Source of the DNA: Moesziomyces globuligerus
Taxonomy: Eukaryota; Basidiomycota; Ustilaginomycetes; Ustilaginales; Ustilaginaceae
DNA length: 64,000 nt
NCBI GenBank assembly: GCA_030849465.1
Contig: JARVLF010000008.1
Span: 434,001-498,000 of the forward strand
Direction: 5' to 3'
Below the pieces are notes generated by a model. The model was given only the letters and a program-made list of their open reading frames with translations. It did not search any database and was not told the DNA's origin. A program made the translations under genes and the position numbers. Below, piece after piece: positions 30,901 through 40,431 of this stretch; position 1 is the stretch's first letter, and each line of letters starts with the position of its first letter.

Positions 30901-31298
30901 CCTACGGCGCGGGCCGAGTGCAGACGACCCACCCGGAACTGTTCAACGAGGTGCTCTACCGCGCCAATGCGGTGTACTTTTTCAACCTGGTCATTCAGCA
31001 GTGGTTCAACCTGCTCGGCTGGCGCACGCAGAGCAGGAGCGTCGTCCAGCAGCCGCCGGTGGGCAAGAAGTCGACGCAGAACCTGTACCTACTGCCTGCG
31101 ATGGCGGTCTCGCTGCTGATCGCCGTCTTCCTCAGCTACATCCCCGCGCTCCAGCGCGTCTTCCTGACCAGAGGCGTCGAGGTGGAGCACTACTTCCTCC
31201 CCGTCGCGTTCGGTGTGGGGATGCTGATGCTCGAGGAGCTGAGGAAGTTGGCCGTGCGCCAGTTCCCGCGCTCCTTGCTGGCCAAGGTCGCCTGGTGA
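27969..31298 (+). CDS. Na,K-ATPase alpha-subunit-like P-type ATPase (type IIC)
   Basis: The intronless 1109-aa protein has an extended Ser/Arg-rich N-terminus followed by a cation-ATPase core. The phosphorylation motif [10 protein letters not shown] places Asp448 as the acceptor. The hinge [21 protein letters not shown] and the M4 motif [10 protein letters not shown] (Pro405-Glu406) are present. [18 protein letters not shown] and [25 protein letters not shown] are characteristic of the Na,K/H,K-ATPase subgroup rather than of Ca or ENA-type pumps. The actuator motif is TGEA (284-287) instead of TGES. In M6, Cys903 occupies the place of animal Asp804, while Asp907 matches Asp808. Ion specificity is therefore uncertain; Na+ or K+ transport at the plasma membrane is the family expectation. 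No beta subunit is visible in the window. Confidence 0.88.
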   Translation: [1109 protein letters not shown]

Positions 31299-33783
31299 AA
31301 CCAGAGTCCTGCTCTACGATACCCACGCTAGAATGCCGCTCGAATCTCATGTAATCTCACGACCATCGTTGACAATACGAACAATGGTTCTCTGCGCCTT
31401 GCTTGCGGTTGCCTCGGTGGTGACGAGAGAAGCTAGTGTTGGTGATGATCTAACAAAACCGAGTTGAGCGCACGCATCCAGCGTGGCGGCAGCACGGGTT
31501 TTCAACGGTGGCGGAGTGGAAATTGGGCGTCGCGCTTCGAGGCTGCTTTAGGTCGCGTGCGCGGTCCGTCGCCACCGACGCCGGGTTGTGGTGTCGCAGG
31601 TTCAAGCACCGCCTGCTGCGCCCTGGGCTCCTGCTCGCGACAAACGCCGCCACCTTGCCTGCACCTGAGCCACCCAACTCAAGTCTCGACTGTCTCTTTC
31701 CCCGCACTGGTTCCACTTGCGGTAGATTCGGTACACGGCGACTCGTGCCATGGCGATCGTGCCCTGGGCGTCGAGGTGTGTTTCGGAGAAGCGAGGCGGG
31801 GCTCATCATCCGACTCGAAGACGGCGCGGCCCAGCCGAGGACTGCAGCGCCATGGACCGATCTCGATTGTCATGTGCGCTCAACAAAGCGATCGCGGATT
31901 CCAAGGTTCGATCAATGGGCTCATCAGCATGTGCCAAGCTGGACCGGCGCTGGGCTTGCATGGGAAGCGCACGCGTTGGCCACTCGGCTGGGATTGAACA
32001 AACACGCACAATGCAGATGGAAAGCTCGGAGGCGCTCAAAGCTTGCCTGCACGCATCGGAATGCGCGGACGCTGCCAAGCTTCCAGGGGTGTGCGAGAGA
32101 AGCGGAAGGAGACAAAGGGGGCTAGCAAAGAAGGGGCGGGGGGCGGGATCGAGGGTGCTGCAGTGACAGCGTTGCAACCCGTCAAATCGGATGAGGCGCG
32201 TAGGCGAGCGTGCAAGCGTGCAGGCGTGCCGTTTCGTGCCGTTTTTCGCACCAGTGCACTTGGGCTCGGCGATGACAGGCCAAGTGGGAAATTTCGCTGC
32301 TGGCCGAGCGCAGCCGGCTCCAAGCTCGAGCCGCAAGCTCGAGCCGATCGCTAACGCGCCCGAGCTGGTCTCTGCGCCAAGGCAGTCAGGGCCGATGCCA
32401 ACGCAGGTGGGATGCATCTCCGACCGAGCTCGAATTCCCAGAGTCGGATACTCCGCTTGCAGCCTGGCGTCCGGCGCAAAGTGGATGGGTTGATGGAATG
32501 AATCCGTTGCTTGTTGGATAGTGCGAAATGAGATGCAGAGCGACGAGGGTGCTGGCCAAAGTGAGAGTCTAGCCGATTTGATTTGGCAGGTGGACGCGGG
32601 CGCTTGCTTTGCTGTCGCATGTCGCTCGAGAGGCGCTCGAAGCGAGACAGACAGAACCACGCGGGCTCAGGTGCATCGGCGGCGCGGGCGCAGTTGGACT
32701 GTGACAGTCTTGCCAGCCAAAGGGGCCAGCACACGTCCCAAGGCTGCAGCACCGCACCCGAGGTTGGCACGACGCGCTGGCCTGCCCACGCGCTGGCATC
32801 GGTTCTTGCGCTCCCATTCTGCCACTTGGCTGCTCGGCGAACTTTGAGCCTCTTGCACCGCTCAAAGAACGAGGGAGAGGCCATGGCACCTCGATTTCGC
32901 TTTCGCTTTCGCACACGCACGCCCAGTCGGCTGCGCTCCGAAGCGCTGCATCGCCAGCTCTTGGCAGCTGCCACCACGCCGCCAAGGCCGCGAGGCACGG
33001 TGCCAACAGCTGTCGTTGGCTGGCGTCGAATCAAGCCCGCTCCGGATGGCCCGTCGTCGGATGAGCCGTCGTTTGGCAAACACGGCCCTTGCGAGACGCT
33101 GAGCTTGATTCAATCCGAGACAAAAGAAGAGCGCGAGAGAGGGACAAGAGTCAAAGGGGCGTCTCGGTCGGGGCTTGCTCATCTGAACACCTTTCGGGCG
33201 ACGCGCAGCCGGGTGTGAGTGTGATTCAGAGATTAGGGTCCAGTCGAGCATGGCCTCGCATGGCTCCGCCTTTGGCTCTGCCTTTGGCTCTGGCTCTGCC
33301 AAGAGGCGCAGCGTGGATTCCTCGCAGCTCCTCCTCGCGCTGCGCGTGCAGTACAGTACTGTAAGTTCCTGTACAGCCGCCTCTCTCGACCTCTGGCTCG
33401 CAGCCGCTCTGGATCGTGACCATGCTATTCGCCTCGCTCCCTCCCTTCCCTTCCTTCCTTCCCTTCCTCTTCCATCCCATCCCTTGCTCCCTTTCGTGTG
33501 TATCCCCCTGCGATTCCCATTCCCCTACTCGACGAGCTGGTTCTCGCCTCCCCTTCGCCCTTATCTTCCTCAGCTGTATAGCATACCACGCTTCCATCGC
33601 CCCCCTCACCCACCACCTCCTCGCATCTCCCCTCTTGCGCTTCTGGTTGATCCGTAGCACATCCTCTTTTCACATACAAACCAACTCGCATTCGATTCGA
33701 TCAAGCCGGTCTTGTTCGTATCTCCTCCCCTCTCTGCTTTTTCTGCATCCTCCCCAACTCCAACTCTTCGACATCCCATCACC
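31299..33783. other. 2.5-kb region without a convincing gene
   Basis: It lies between the ATPase stop and the GH16 start. Several open frames (for example 31806-32660 minus, 284 codons; 32583-33218 plus, 211 codons) overlap one another on both strands with no recognisable motif, as expected by chance in GC-rich sequence. It contains a palindrome at 33352-33363 and a pyrimidine-rich stretch from ~33420 to 33783 just before the GH16 start, typical of a fungal promoter. It may be a long promoter or a non-coding transcript. Confidence 0.5.
33352..33363 (+). promoter_or_regulatory. Palindrome TACAGTACTGTA
   Basis: This perfect 12-bp palindrome lies ~420 bp upstream of the GH16 start; a nearby half-like CTGTACAG occurs at ~33369-33376. 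A related palindrome is present upstream of the hexose transporter (57216-57229). Function is unknown. Confidence 0.3.
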
Positions 33784-35301
33784 ATGAAGTACCTTTCCGC
33801 TCTTGCTCTGGCCTTCGCCGCCACCATTTCCGTCGCTTCGGCTGGCCCCGAAGCGATGGTCGCCATCCCTCCCGGCCAGGGTCGCTCCAGCCGTGGTGTG
33901 CGCTCCGTCGTCACGGGCCACAAGATCCGCTCCCACGTCCACCACTCGCGCAGGCAGCAGCACCACGACGACGACCTCGTCCTCCTCGACCGCAGGTTCA
34001 ACAACGCAACCTCCAACGCCGACGACGAAGAGGTCGCCGCCATCGCCGCCGCCCACAAGAAGCGCAACACCTGCACCCCCAAGACGCCCAAGACCTCCAA
34101 CGCCTACAAGGCAAAGGGCGGCAACAACAACCCCACCTCCGGCTCCAGCTCCAGCTCCTCGTCCGGCTCCAGCTCCAACTCCAACTCGGGCTCGGGTTCC
34201 AGCTCCAACTCCAACTCTGGCTCGAACAGCTCCAGCTCCGGCTCCGGCTCTGGTTCCTCGTCTTCGTCTTCGTCGTCGTCTTCGTCCAGCTCGAGCTCCA
34301 ACTCGAACGGCTCCAGCTCGTCGTCGTCGTCTTCTTCGTCGTCGTCGTCGTCCGCCTCGACGTCGCAGTGGAAGCTGGTCAAGTCGTACTCGGGCTCGAG
34401 CTTCTTTGACGACATGGACTTTTTCACCAACGCCGACCCCACGCACGGCTCCATCACGTACGTCGGCAAGGACCAGGCGCGCAATCAGGGCCTCATTGGT
34501 ACGAGCAACGGCAAGGCCACCATGAAGATCACCGCCGGCAACGGATGGGCGCAGTCGGTGCGCGTCAACACCAAGGACTCGTTCACCACGGGCATCTTTG
34601 TGCTCGACGCCGAGCACATGCCCGTCGGCTGCGGCGTCTGGCCCGCCTGGTGGTCCACCCCGACCAACCCCAACGGCGGCTGGCCCAACGGCGGCGAGAT
34701 CGACATCATCGAGGGCGTCAACGACTACTCGTACAACACCTACTCGATCCACACCACCGGCGGCTGCACCGTGCCCAGCAACATCAAGATGTCGGGCAAG
34801 TTTACGCTCCAGGACAACCGCGCCTACAACTGCGCCTCGGACGCCACGGGCAACCAGGGCTGCGGCGTCACCTCGGGCAAGGGCGGCGACTTTGGCGTCC
34901 AGTACAACAAGAACGGCGGCGGCGTCCACGTCATGTACTGGTCCGAGTCGGACGGCATCTCGACCTACTTTTTCCCCAAGGGCAGCGTCCCCGACGACAT
35001 TTCGTCTGGCTCGCCCGACCCCTCCAACTGGGGCACGCCGCAGGCGCACTGGCCCGCCACGCAGTGCAACATCGGCAACTACTTTTACAACCACGTCGTC
35101 GTCTTCACCAACACCGTCTGCGGCGACTGGGCCGGCTCGGGCGCCGTCTGGGGCAACGCCATGAACGGCCAGACCCAGTCGTGCCAGGCCATGACCGGCC
35201 AGGGCTCGTGCCAGGCCTACCTCGGCAACAACCCAGACTTCAGCGAAGCCTACTGGTCCATCAACTCGCTCAAGATCTACCAGACCTCGCGCCGTTCGTG
35301 A
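33784..35301 (+). CDS. Secreted GH16 family beta-glucanase
   Basis: The 505-aa protein starts with a signal peptide (MKYLSALALAFAATISVASA), then a His/Arg-rich propeptide with dibasic sites (about 60-110). A long Ser/Asn/Gly linker (about 118-195) leads to a glycoside hydrolase 16 domain (about 197-500). The catalytic motif GEIDIIEG gives Glu305 (nucleophile) and Glu310 (acid/base), with Asp307 between. FDDMDFFTNADPTHGSITYV at the domain start and GVWPAWWSTP are typical of fungal endo-1,3(4)-beta-glucanase/laminarinase-like GH16 enzymes. It should act on beta-1,3/1,4-glucans of plant or fungal walls outside the cell. No CBM or GPI signal is seen. The ATG at 33784 was chosen because it directly precedes the signal peptide. 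The gene is intronless. Confidence 0.92.
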   Translation: MKYLSALALAFAATISVASAGPEAMVAIPPGQGRSSRGVRSVVTGHKIRSHVHHSRRQQHHDDDLVLLDRRFNNATSNADDEEVAAIAAAHKKRNTCTPKTPKTSNAYKAKGGNNNPTSGSSSSSSSGSSSNSNSGSGSSSNSNSGSNSSSSGSGSGSSSSSSSSSSSSSSSNSNGSSSSSSSSSSSSSSASTSQWKLVKSYSGSSFFDDMDFFTNADPTHGSITYVGKDQARNQGLIGTSNGKATMKITAGNGWAQSVRVNTKDSFTTGIFVLDAEHMPVGCGVWPAWWSTPTNPNGGWPNGGEIDIIEGVNDYSYNTYSIHTTGGCTVPSNIKMSGKFTLQDNRAYNCASDATGNQGCGVTSGKGGDFGVQYNKNGGGVHVMYWSESDGISTYFFPKGSVPDDISSGSPDPSNWGTPQAHWPATQCNIGNYFYNHVVVFTNTVCGDWAGSGAVWGNAMNGQTQSCQAMTGQGSCQAYLGNNPDFSEAYWSINSLKIYQTSRRS

Positions 35302-35717
35302 GCCGACATGTCGACCAGGGGGCTTCAGCCGCGCTGCAAGGTGGCAGGTCCATCGCAGCGCGTCGAGCCGCCGGAATCGCTTCTTCGTCATACCTGGGAA
35401 CACACACACACACACACACACCTCATATTCACATTCACTCCACTCCACATTGAAGCGATAGCGCACGCTGGCCGGGCGGTGACGACGTTGGCCTGGCGCC
35501 ACACACGTCCCACGGCCGCTGCATGCGCCGAGCGGGCCCGAGCAGGTCTCGTGCCCAGCCGCGCTTTTCCCCCACTGTCAACCTAACCCCGTCGCGCTCC
35601 TTGCAACAGTGCATTTTTCGCGACTCACACCTCGTCTGAACAAGCGTCTGAAGGGCAGTGAGATTGCGATTCCTGTGAGGCCAGTTCCAACGGGGCAGAA
35701 GCTTGGACTTGTATGAA
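35302..35717. other. Convergent 3' intergenic region GH16/DNA2
   Basis: This 416-bp gap contains a CA-dinucleotide microsatellite and presumably both 3' UTRs. No gene is seen. Confidence 0.6.
35401..35420 (+). repeat. (CA)10 microsatellite
   Basis: Ten perfect CA repeats lie in the 3' flank of the GH16 gene. Confidence 0.9.
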
Positions 35718-38700
35718 TCAAGGTGGGGAGGGGAGGGTGGTGATCCAGTTGAGGCGGAGGAGGAGGGAGAGGAGGGGGCTGAGGACGTGCGAGGCTTGGA
35801 GGGTGGGGGAATGGCCGATGAGGATGAGTTTGCGTTTGGCGCGGGTGAGCGAGACGTTGAGTCGGCGGAGGTCGTTGAGCAGTTCTCCGGTGCTTCCGGC
35901 TGCTGTCTTGTCGCTGGGGTCGTGGTTGGCACGGGTGAAGGTGACGATGATCACGTCCTTGTCTCTGCCCTGTGACTGGTCTGCTGTGAGGATCTCTACG
36001 TCTTTGACGCTGTCGATTGCGTTCTTACCGAGTGCTACGAGCGATCGTAGCAATTTGATCTGCTGTCGATACGGTGTGACCACACCAATCCGATCCGCAC
36101 CACACCCTCCTACCAGCAAAGCCTCGGTGATACGTAGCACGAGCTCGGCTTCAAACTGATTCTTCACCAGCTCGCCGTTCTTGCTCTCGCCCACCACTGC
36201 CAAGGGCAATGCAGCTGTGTCGATGAATCGAACCTTGCTCTCCGGTTGCAGCACTTGTTCCATCCAACCTCCTTGCCCTCCCGCCGCGGTCCCGCTCAAC
36301 GCTGCGTCGAGTCGCGGAAGGCGCAGACATCGATCACGCACACCCTCGGTACCTGTCCTGAGCTGTCCACTGTACACAAGCTCGTTGGCCAGACGCATGA
36401 TGTCCGCATTCATGCGGTACTGCGACCGGAGCGCCACCATGGCCGCTTCTCCATGCTGCTCGCACAGCAGCTTGAACAGAGACACGTCCAACCCACCCGC
36501 CTTTGCCTCGGCGTTCTTCACCAGCGGCGGCAGCTGAAAATGGTCTCCGACCAGCACAAACTTGTCTGCGAACCGCAGTGGACCCAGACACGTCGGCAAC
36601 GGGATCTGCGACGCCTCATCCACGATGCAGTAGTCGAACAGATACTCCGCCTTCTCACCATCGCCATCCGGGCTTGCGTCTCGGCGGCTACGCAGCTTGG
36701 CCATGCCGGAGGAGAAGAACGTGTGGTGGACGCTGAGACACGTTGCCGCCACAACGTTGGGCGACTCGAACGCCTCGCGCAGCTCTTGCAGCGTCGAACA
36801 GCGCGGCAGCAGGAACTGATGCGCGTCGGGATGCACCTTGTCCTTGCTTCCCAGGCGCAGAATCTGCATCCCGCGCTCTTCGTCTTCCGTCTTGACGTCA
36901 TCCGCAAGTTTACGCAGGATGGTATCGACGGCCGAATGCGTGTAGCTGGTGAGCAGGATGCGCTTCCCGAGCCGCACGAGTAGCTGGATGAGCTTGGCGA
37001 TCGTCGTCGTCTTGCCCGTGCCGGGCATGCCGAGCACCAGCGCGTAGTCCTGCGCGCTCAGCACCTTGTCGATCGCCAGCCGCTGGTCCTCGTTCAAGCT
37101 CGGATCCGCACGCGCCTGAGCAACGATGGCAGCCGTGCCGTCACCTTCCATCTGGCCGGGCTGGACGAATCGTGGAGGTCGCATGTCGACGACGAGCTCA
37201 CGGCGCTTGACATCGCCGCCCCTCTGCGCGGTCATGAAGAGCGCAGCCAGGTTGGCGCGGACCCGGCCCATGCCACTCCCCAGCTCGTCCTTGTCGATGC
37301 GGAAAACGATGCGATCCGCAGCCGCCTCACGTTCGAACGGTTTCCCATCGCTCGTATCGACGTCGCGCTCGAGAGCCCGCTGCACGGCCGCGTCCAGCGA
37401 GTGGTCCAAGCCGATCTCGACCGAGGTGGGCGTGAGCCGAGACACGAACCCCTGTGCGACCGAGAGCATGTCCGGCTCGATCGAGATCGTCACGGGGTCG
37501 TTGACCGAGATGTGGCCCGCCAGCACGCTTGCCTCTGCATTCTGACCCGACTCTCGCCGCCGCACGAAGCGGTGGACGACGCGGCGCATCGACGAATCGG
37601 CCGTCGGCTCTTCAGACGCTGGCGGCTTGACGTCCAGGCGCATATTGGCAAAACATCGGCCTGCCCTTTCGCGCTGTTCCGCCGACATGGTCCACATTTC
37701 GCGGCGAATGCGCACCGCATCCTCTTCTTCCAGACTGAGCAGTCGGTTCCACTTGCGAAAAAAGTCGACGTGCGAGAGCGACAGATGCGACGTCTTCTGC
37801 TCGTACAGATCCGCAATGGGCGTTCTCCTGGTCAGCATGACGCCTTTGTCTTCGCTGGTTGGCATAGAAGCCCCCTCTGCTGGTTCGACCACATTTTCGA
37901 TGGCACGCCGGAAGAGCATGCACCCATCGACGGCGTAGCACCTGCCACACTTGTACTCGCTGTCGATCGTCGGTGGCAAAACCTGAATGCGCTCCGCCTC
38001 CGCCTCGCCAGAGACGGGCTTCGCGAGTCGGCTTGGGTCGTGACGGAGGTAGTGGGCTAACTCGTTGCGTCCGATAATGAGGCTGCGTACTTCGTTGCGA
38101 CTGCGGCTGATGCGATGCATCTCGCCAGACTTGGAATAGTAGAGCAGTCCGTCGCTTACGCGCGTCGCATAGCGGTCCGACATCATGAGCGTGTACAGCA
38201 TCGTCTGGGCGCGATGCTCCGTGGACACGACCTCGGCTCGACCCGTCTTGAGCTCAAGCGGCACCACCGACGTCGACACCCGCGACGCCGACTTCGGCAG
38301 CTGCTCCTTCTGTGCGCCACGCGAGAAGGCGCCATGGCTGTTGGAGTCGGCTTTTCGTGAGGACACGCTATCGGATCCCTCGACGATTTCGCATTCGACC
38401 GAAACGTCGACCTTGCCTTTGAGCCCAAAGGCAGGACTCCAAATATCCTCTTCCACATCGAGGACTCGCCTCAAGCGCACCTTGCCTGGGGCCGATGCCG
38501 GCGAGCGGCCTTGTTCGCGCAGGTTCGCCTCGGGATGGAAGGATTCGTCGTCATCCTGGAGCAGAAAGACACGCGCAAAGCGAGCGAATGCTGCCGCCCT
38601 CTCACGCAGCTGAACGGTGGCCTCCTCAGCGCTGAGCTCGATGGCATAGAGACTCTCGACGTTGGAGCGCACCTGCTCCTCGATCTGCTGGTCGACAAAG

Positions 38701-40238
38701 GAGCTGCTGAAGTCGCCGATACCGTGCCACTGATCTGGCCACGGGGACACCACCGCAGCTTCTTGTGTATCTTTGAGCTTTCTTGGCGGATGGGTCCCGA
38801 CGTACGGTTGAGATGACGCCGTGAGGCAGGCCTGAAGAAGCTCATGGAGCATGTTACCCATGACGAGGCTGAGGGACACATCCGATGCGCCTCGTAGTCG
38901 GTCCTGCACCACGGGTTTGCGGATACACGAGGCGACGTCTGCGACTTTGGTGGCGGGCACGAGGACATCGGGATGGACCACGAGGAGGTTGTCGAGGGCA
39001 TGATCAGCGCCTTTCGAATGCAGAGGCGAGGTGGTTCTGGAAGCAAAGATCATGACCTGAGCTTGCGGCGTAGAGTCGGATGCGAGCATCTCTTGCGTTG
39101 CGCACTGCGATAAGGATGGCAAGGACGCGAGGTCATCCCATAGCTCATCGTCGCTTTCCACGGATGTAGCGCCGTCCTTGAGCGCGCCTAAGCGTGGTGA
39201 GCGGTCTTTGGGCTCTTCGAAAGCGATCTCGATCGCAGGTCCGGACTTTACGTCGCATCTATACGCGTCTGCCCCGTTGCCTTGAGTTCCGAGAGCGATA
39301 GGAACCTTTTTTGTCGCGGTCTCAAAGCGGCCAACGAGATGAACAATGTCGCCCGTGCTGACCATGGTCTGCATCCAATCGTCGCGCAAGGAAGCTAGGT
39401 ACACGACGGGCTGCTGAGCTTCAGCGGTCTGCGTTAAGCTCAGGTCGGCTCGCTTCTTTTTCTGATCATGACGATCAGTTTCTAGGACGAGCACCTTCTC
39501 CGGGCGTGAGCGTACCGCGGCGCTTTGACCATCGCCGGGCACGTCGTAGGTGCCTTCGACGATCGCGAGCACGCGGCATCGAATGTATGTGCACTTCTCT
39601 CGGGGTCTGCGAGGTCTTTGCATCGTCGAGCGAGGAACCCTTTCACGCCCATGGTCGAGCTTCTGGCGCTTCACAGTTGAGGTCGGAAGGGAATGTCGTG
39701 ATGCTGGTTTTGGCGTGGCTGTTGGCAGCTGAAACCAATCCTCTAGATCCAGGCCGGAGGCCGTCTGTGACTGAAATCGGGTTGTCTCGCTAAGCGGTGA
39801 CCTGGAGCGCGAGGAGGTCGGTCTTTGAAGCTTTGGTCTGGAGACAGGTGACGCCTGCGAGCCGTTCAGGCGAGTCGGTTTGATCTTTGGAGGGCTCTGG
39901 GATGGAGGTATAGAGAAGTGCGAGGCGTCGAGATCGGCGAAGAGCTCGTCCATGAAGTGCGCGTCCGCAGCATCGAGCGCCATCTCGGGCAGGGTGCTTG
40001 GCAGGTTGCGGACGCCGTGTCCCAGCTGGCTCGGCTGGCTCGTTGTATGGTTGGATACGTCGCGACGAAAGGGTGAGGATAGAAGGAACGTCGGCGCCTG
40101 TGAACACATGGCCAAATTTTGAGCGCTTCGCGAGTGTTGGTCTGAAACAGCGCCGAGCCGCCTCCACAAGGTCTGTGGACCCTTGACTCGGCTCCTCCGC
40201 ACTGTGACTCTCGTGTCGTGTCGCGCGTCTGGCGCCAT
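35718..40238 (-). CDS. DNA2: DNA replication ATP-dependent nuclease/helicase DNA2
   Basis: The intronless 1506-aa protein has a disordered N-terminus and then the DNA2 core. The RecB-like nuclease domain (about 430-780) carries the catalytic ELKTG motif near 664. It also has four iron-sulphur Cys: one in SCIRKPVVQDR near 438 and three in KCGRCYAVDGC near 765. The C-terminal SF1 helicase has Walker A GMPGTGKTTT near 1075, DEASQIPLP near 1206, QYRMNADI and the final motif SLTRAKRKLILIGH near 1463. DNA2 trims long 5' flaps in Okazaki-fragment maturation and resects double-strand breaks with Sgs1/BLM-type helicases. The ATG at 40238 is the most upstream; MALDAADAHFMDELF at residue 86 (39983) is an alternative start. 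It lies 193 bp downstream of the ARP9-like gene on the same strand. Confidence 0.95.
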   Translation of the reverse strand: MAPDARHDTRVTVRRSRVKGPQTLWRRLGAVSDQHSRSAQNLAMCSQAPTFLLSSPFRRDVSNHTTSQPSQLGHGVRNLPSTLPEMALDAADAHFMDELFADLDASHFSIPPSQSPPKIKPTRLNGSQASPVSRPKLQRPTSSRSRSPLSETTRFQSQTASGLDLEDWFQLPTATPKPASRHSLPTSTVKRQKLDHGRERVPRSTMQRPRRPREKCTYIRCRVLAIVEGTYDVPGDGQSAAVRSRPEKVLVLETDRHDQKKKRADLSLTQTAEAQQPVVYLASLRDDWMQTMVSTGDIVHLVGRFETATKKVPIALGTQGNGADAYRCDVKSGPAIEIAFEEPKDRSPRLGALKDGATSVESDDELWDDLASLPSLSQCATQEMLASDSTPQAQVMIFASRTTSPLHSKGADHALDNLLVVHPDVLVPATKVADVASCIRKPVVQDRLRGASDVSLSLVMGNMLHELLQACLTASSQPYVGTHPPRKLKDTQEAAVVSPWPDQWHGIGDFSSSFVDQQIEEQVRSNVESLYAIELSAEEATVQLRERAAAFARFARVFLLQDDDESFHPEANLREQGRSPASAPGKVRLRRVLDVEEDIWSPAFGLKGKVDVSVECEIVEGSDSVSSRKADSNSHGAFSRGAQKEQLPKSASRVSTSVVPLELKTGRAEVVSTEHRAQTMLYTLMMSDRYATRVSDGLLYYSKSGEMHRISRSRNEVRSLIIGRNELAHYLRHDPSRLAKPVSGEAEAERIQVLPPTIDSEYKCGRCYAVDGCMLFRRAIENVVEPAEGASMPTSEDKGVMLTRRTPIADLYEQKTSHLSLSHVDFFRKWNRLLSLEEEDAVRIRREMWTMSAEQRERAGRCFANMRLDVKPPASEEPTADSSMRRVVHRFVRRRESGQNAEASVLAGHISVNDPVTISIEPDMLSVAQGFVSRLTPTSVEIGLDHSLDAAVQRALERDVDTSDGKPFEREAAADRIVFRIDKDELGSGMGRVRANLAALFMTAQRGGDVKRRELVVDMRPPRFVQPGQMEGDGTAAIVAQARADPSLNEDQRLAIDKVLSAQDYALVLGMPGTGKTTTIAKLIQLLVRLGKRILLTSYTHSAVDTILRKLADDVKTEDEERGMQILRLGSKDKVHPDAHQFLLPRCSTLQELREAFESPNVVAATCLSVHHTFFSSGMAKLRSRRDASPDGDGEKAEYLFDYCIVDEASQIPLPTCLGPLRFADKFVLVGDHFQLPPLVKNAEAKAGGLDVSLFKLLCEQHGEAAMVALRSQYRMNADIMRLANELVYSGQLRTGTEGVRDRCLRLPRLDAALSGTAAGGQGGWMEQVLQPESKVRFIDTAALPLAVVGESKNGELVKNQFEAELVLRITEALLVGGCGADRIGVVTPYRQQIKLLRSLVALGKNAIDSVKDVEILTADQSQGRDKDVIIVTFTRANHDPSDKTAAGSTGELLNDLRRLNVSLTRAKRKLILIGHSPTLQASHVLSPLLSLLLRLNWITTLPSPP

Positions 40239-40431
40239 TTCTCACCATGTTAGAGTGGCATGGACGAGCCGTATCCACGACGGGCCCTGAGCGCTTTCGG
40301 ACGATGAGATGAACCGGCAACCTGTGTATCACAGGCAACATGTTGAAAGGGAGCACACTGCGGCGTGACTATTGCGAAACGTCTAAAATTACAAGGACAC
40401 CGTCGACGACACCGACAGGCTAGAACACACA

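Noticed and set aside
31806..32660. 284-codon minus-strand frame in the 2.5-kb gap
   Set aside because: No motif, signal peptide or family character; it overlaps several equally long frames on both strands in GC-rich sequence, as expected by chance.
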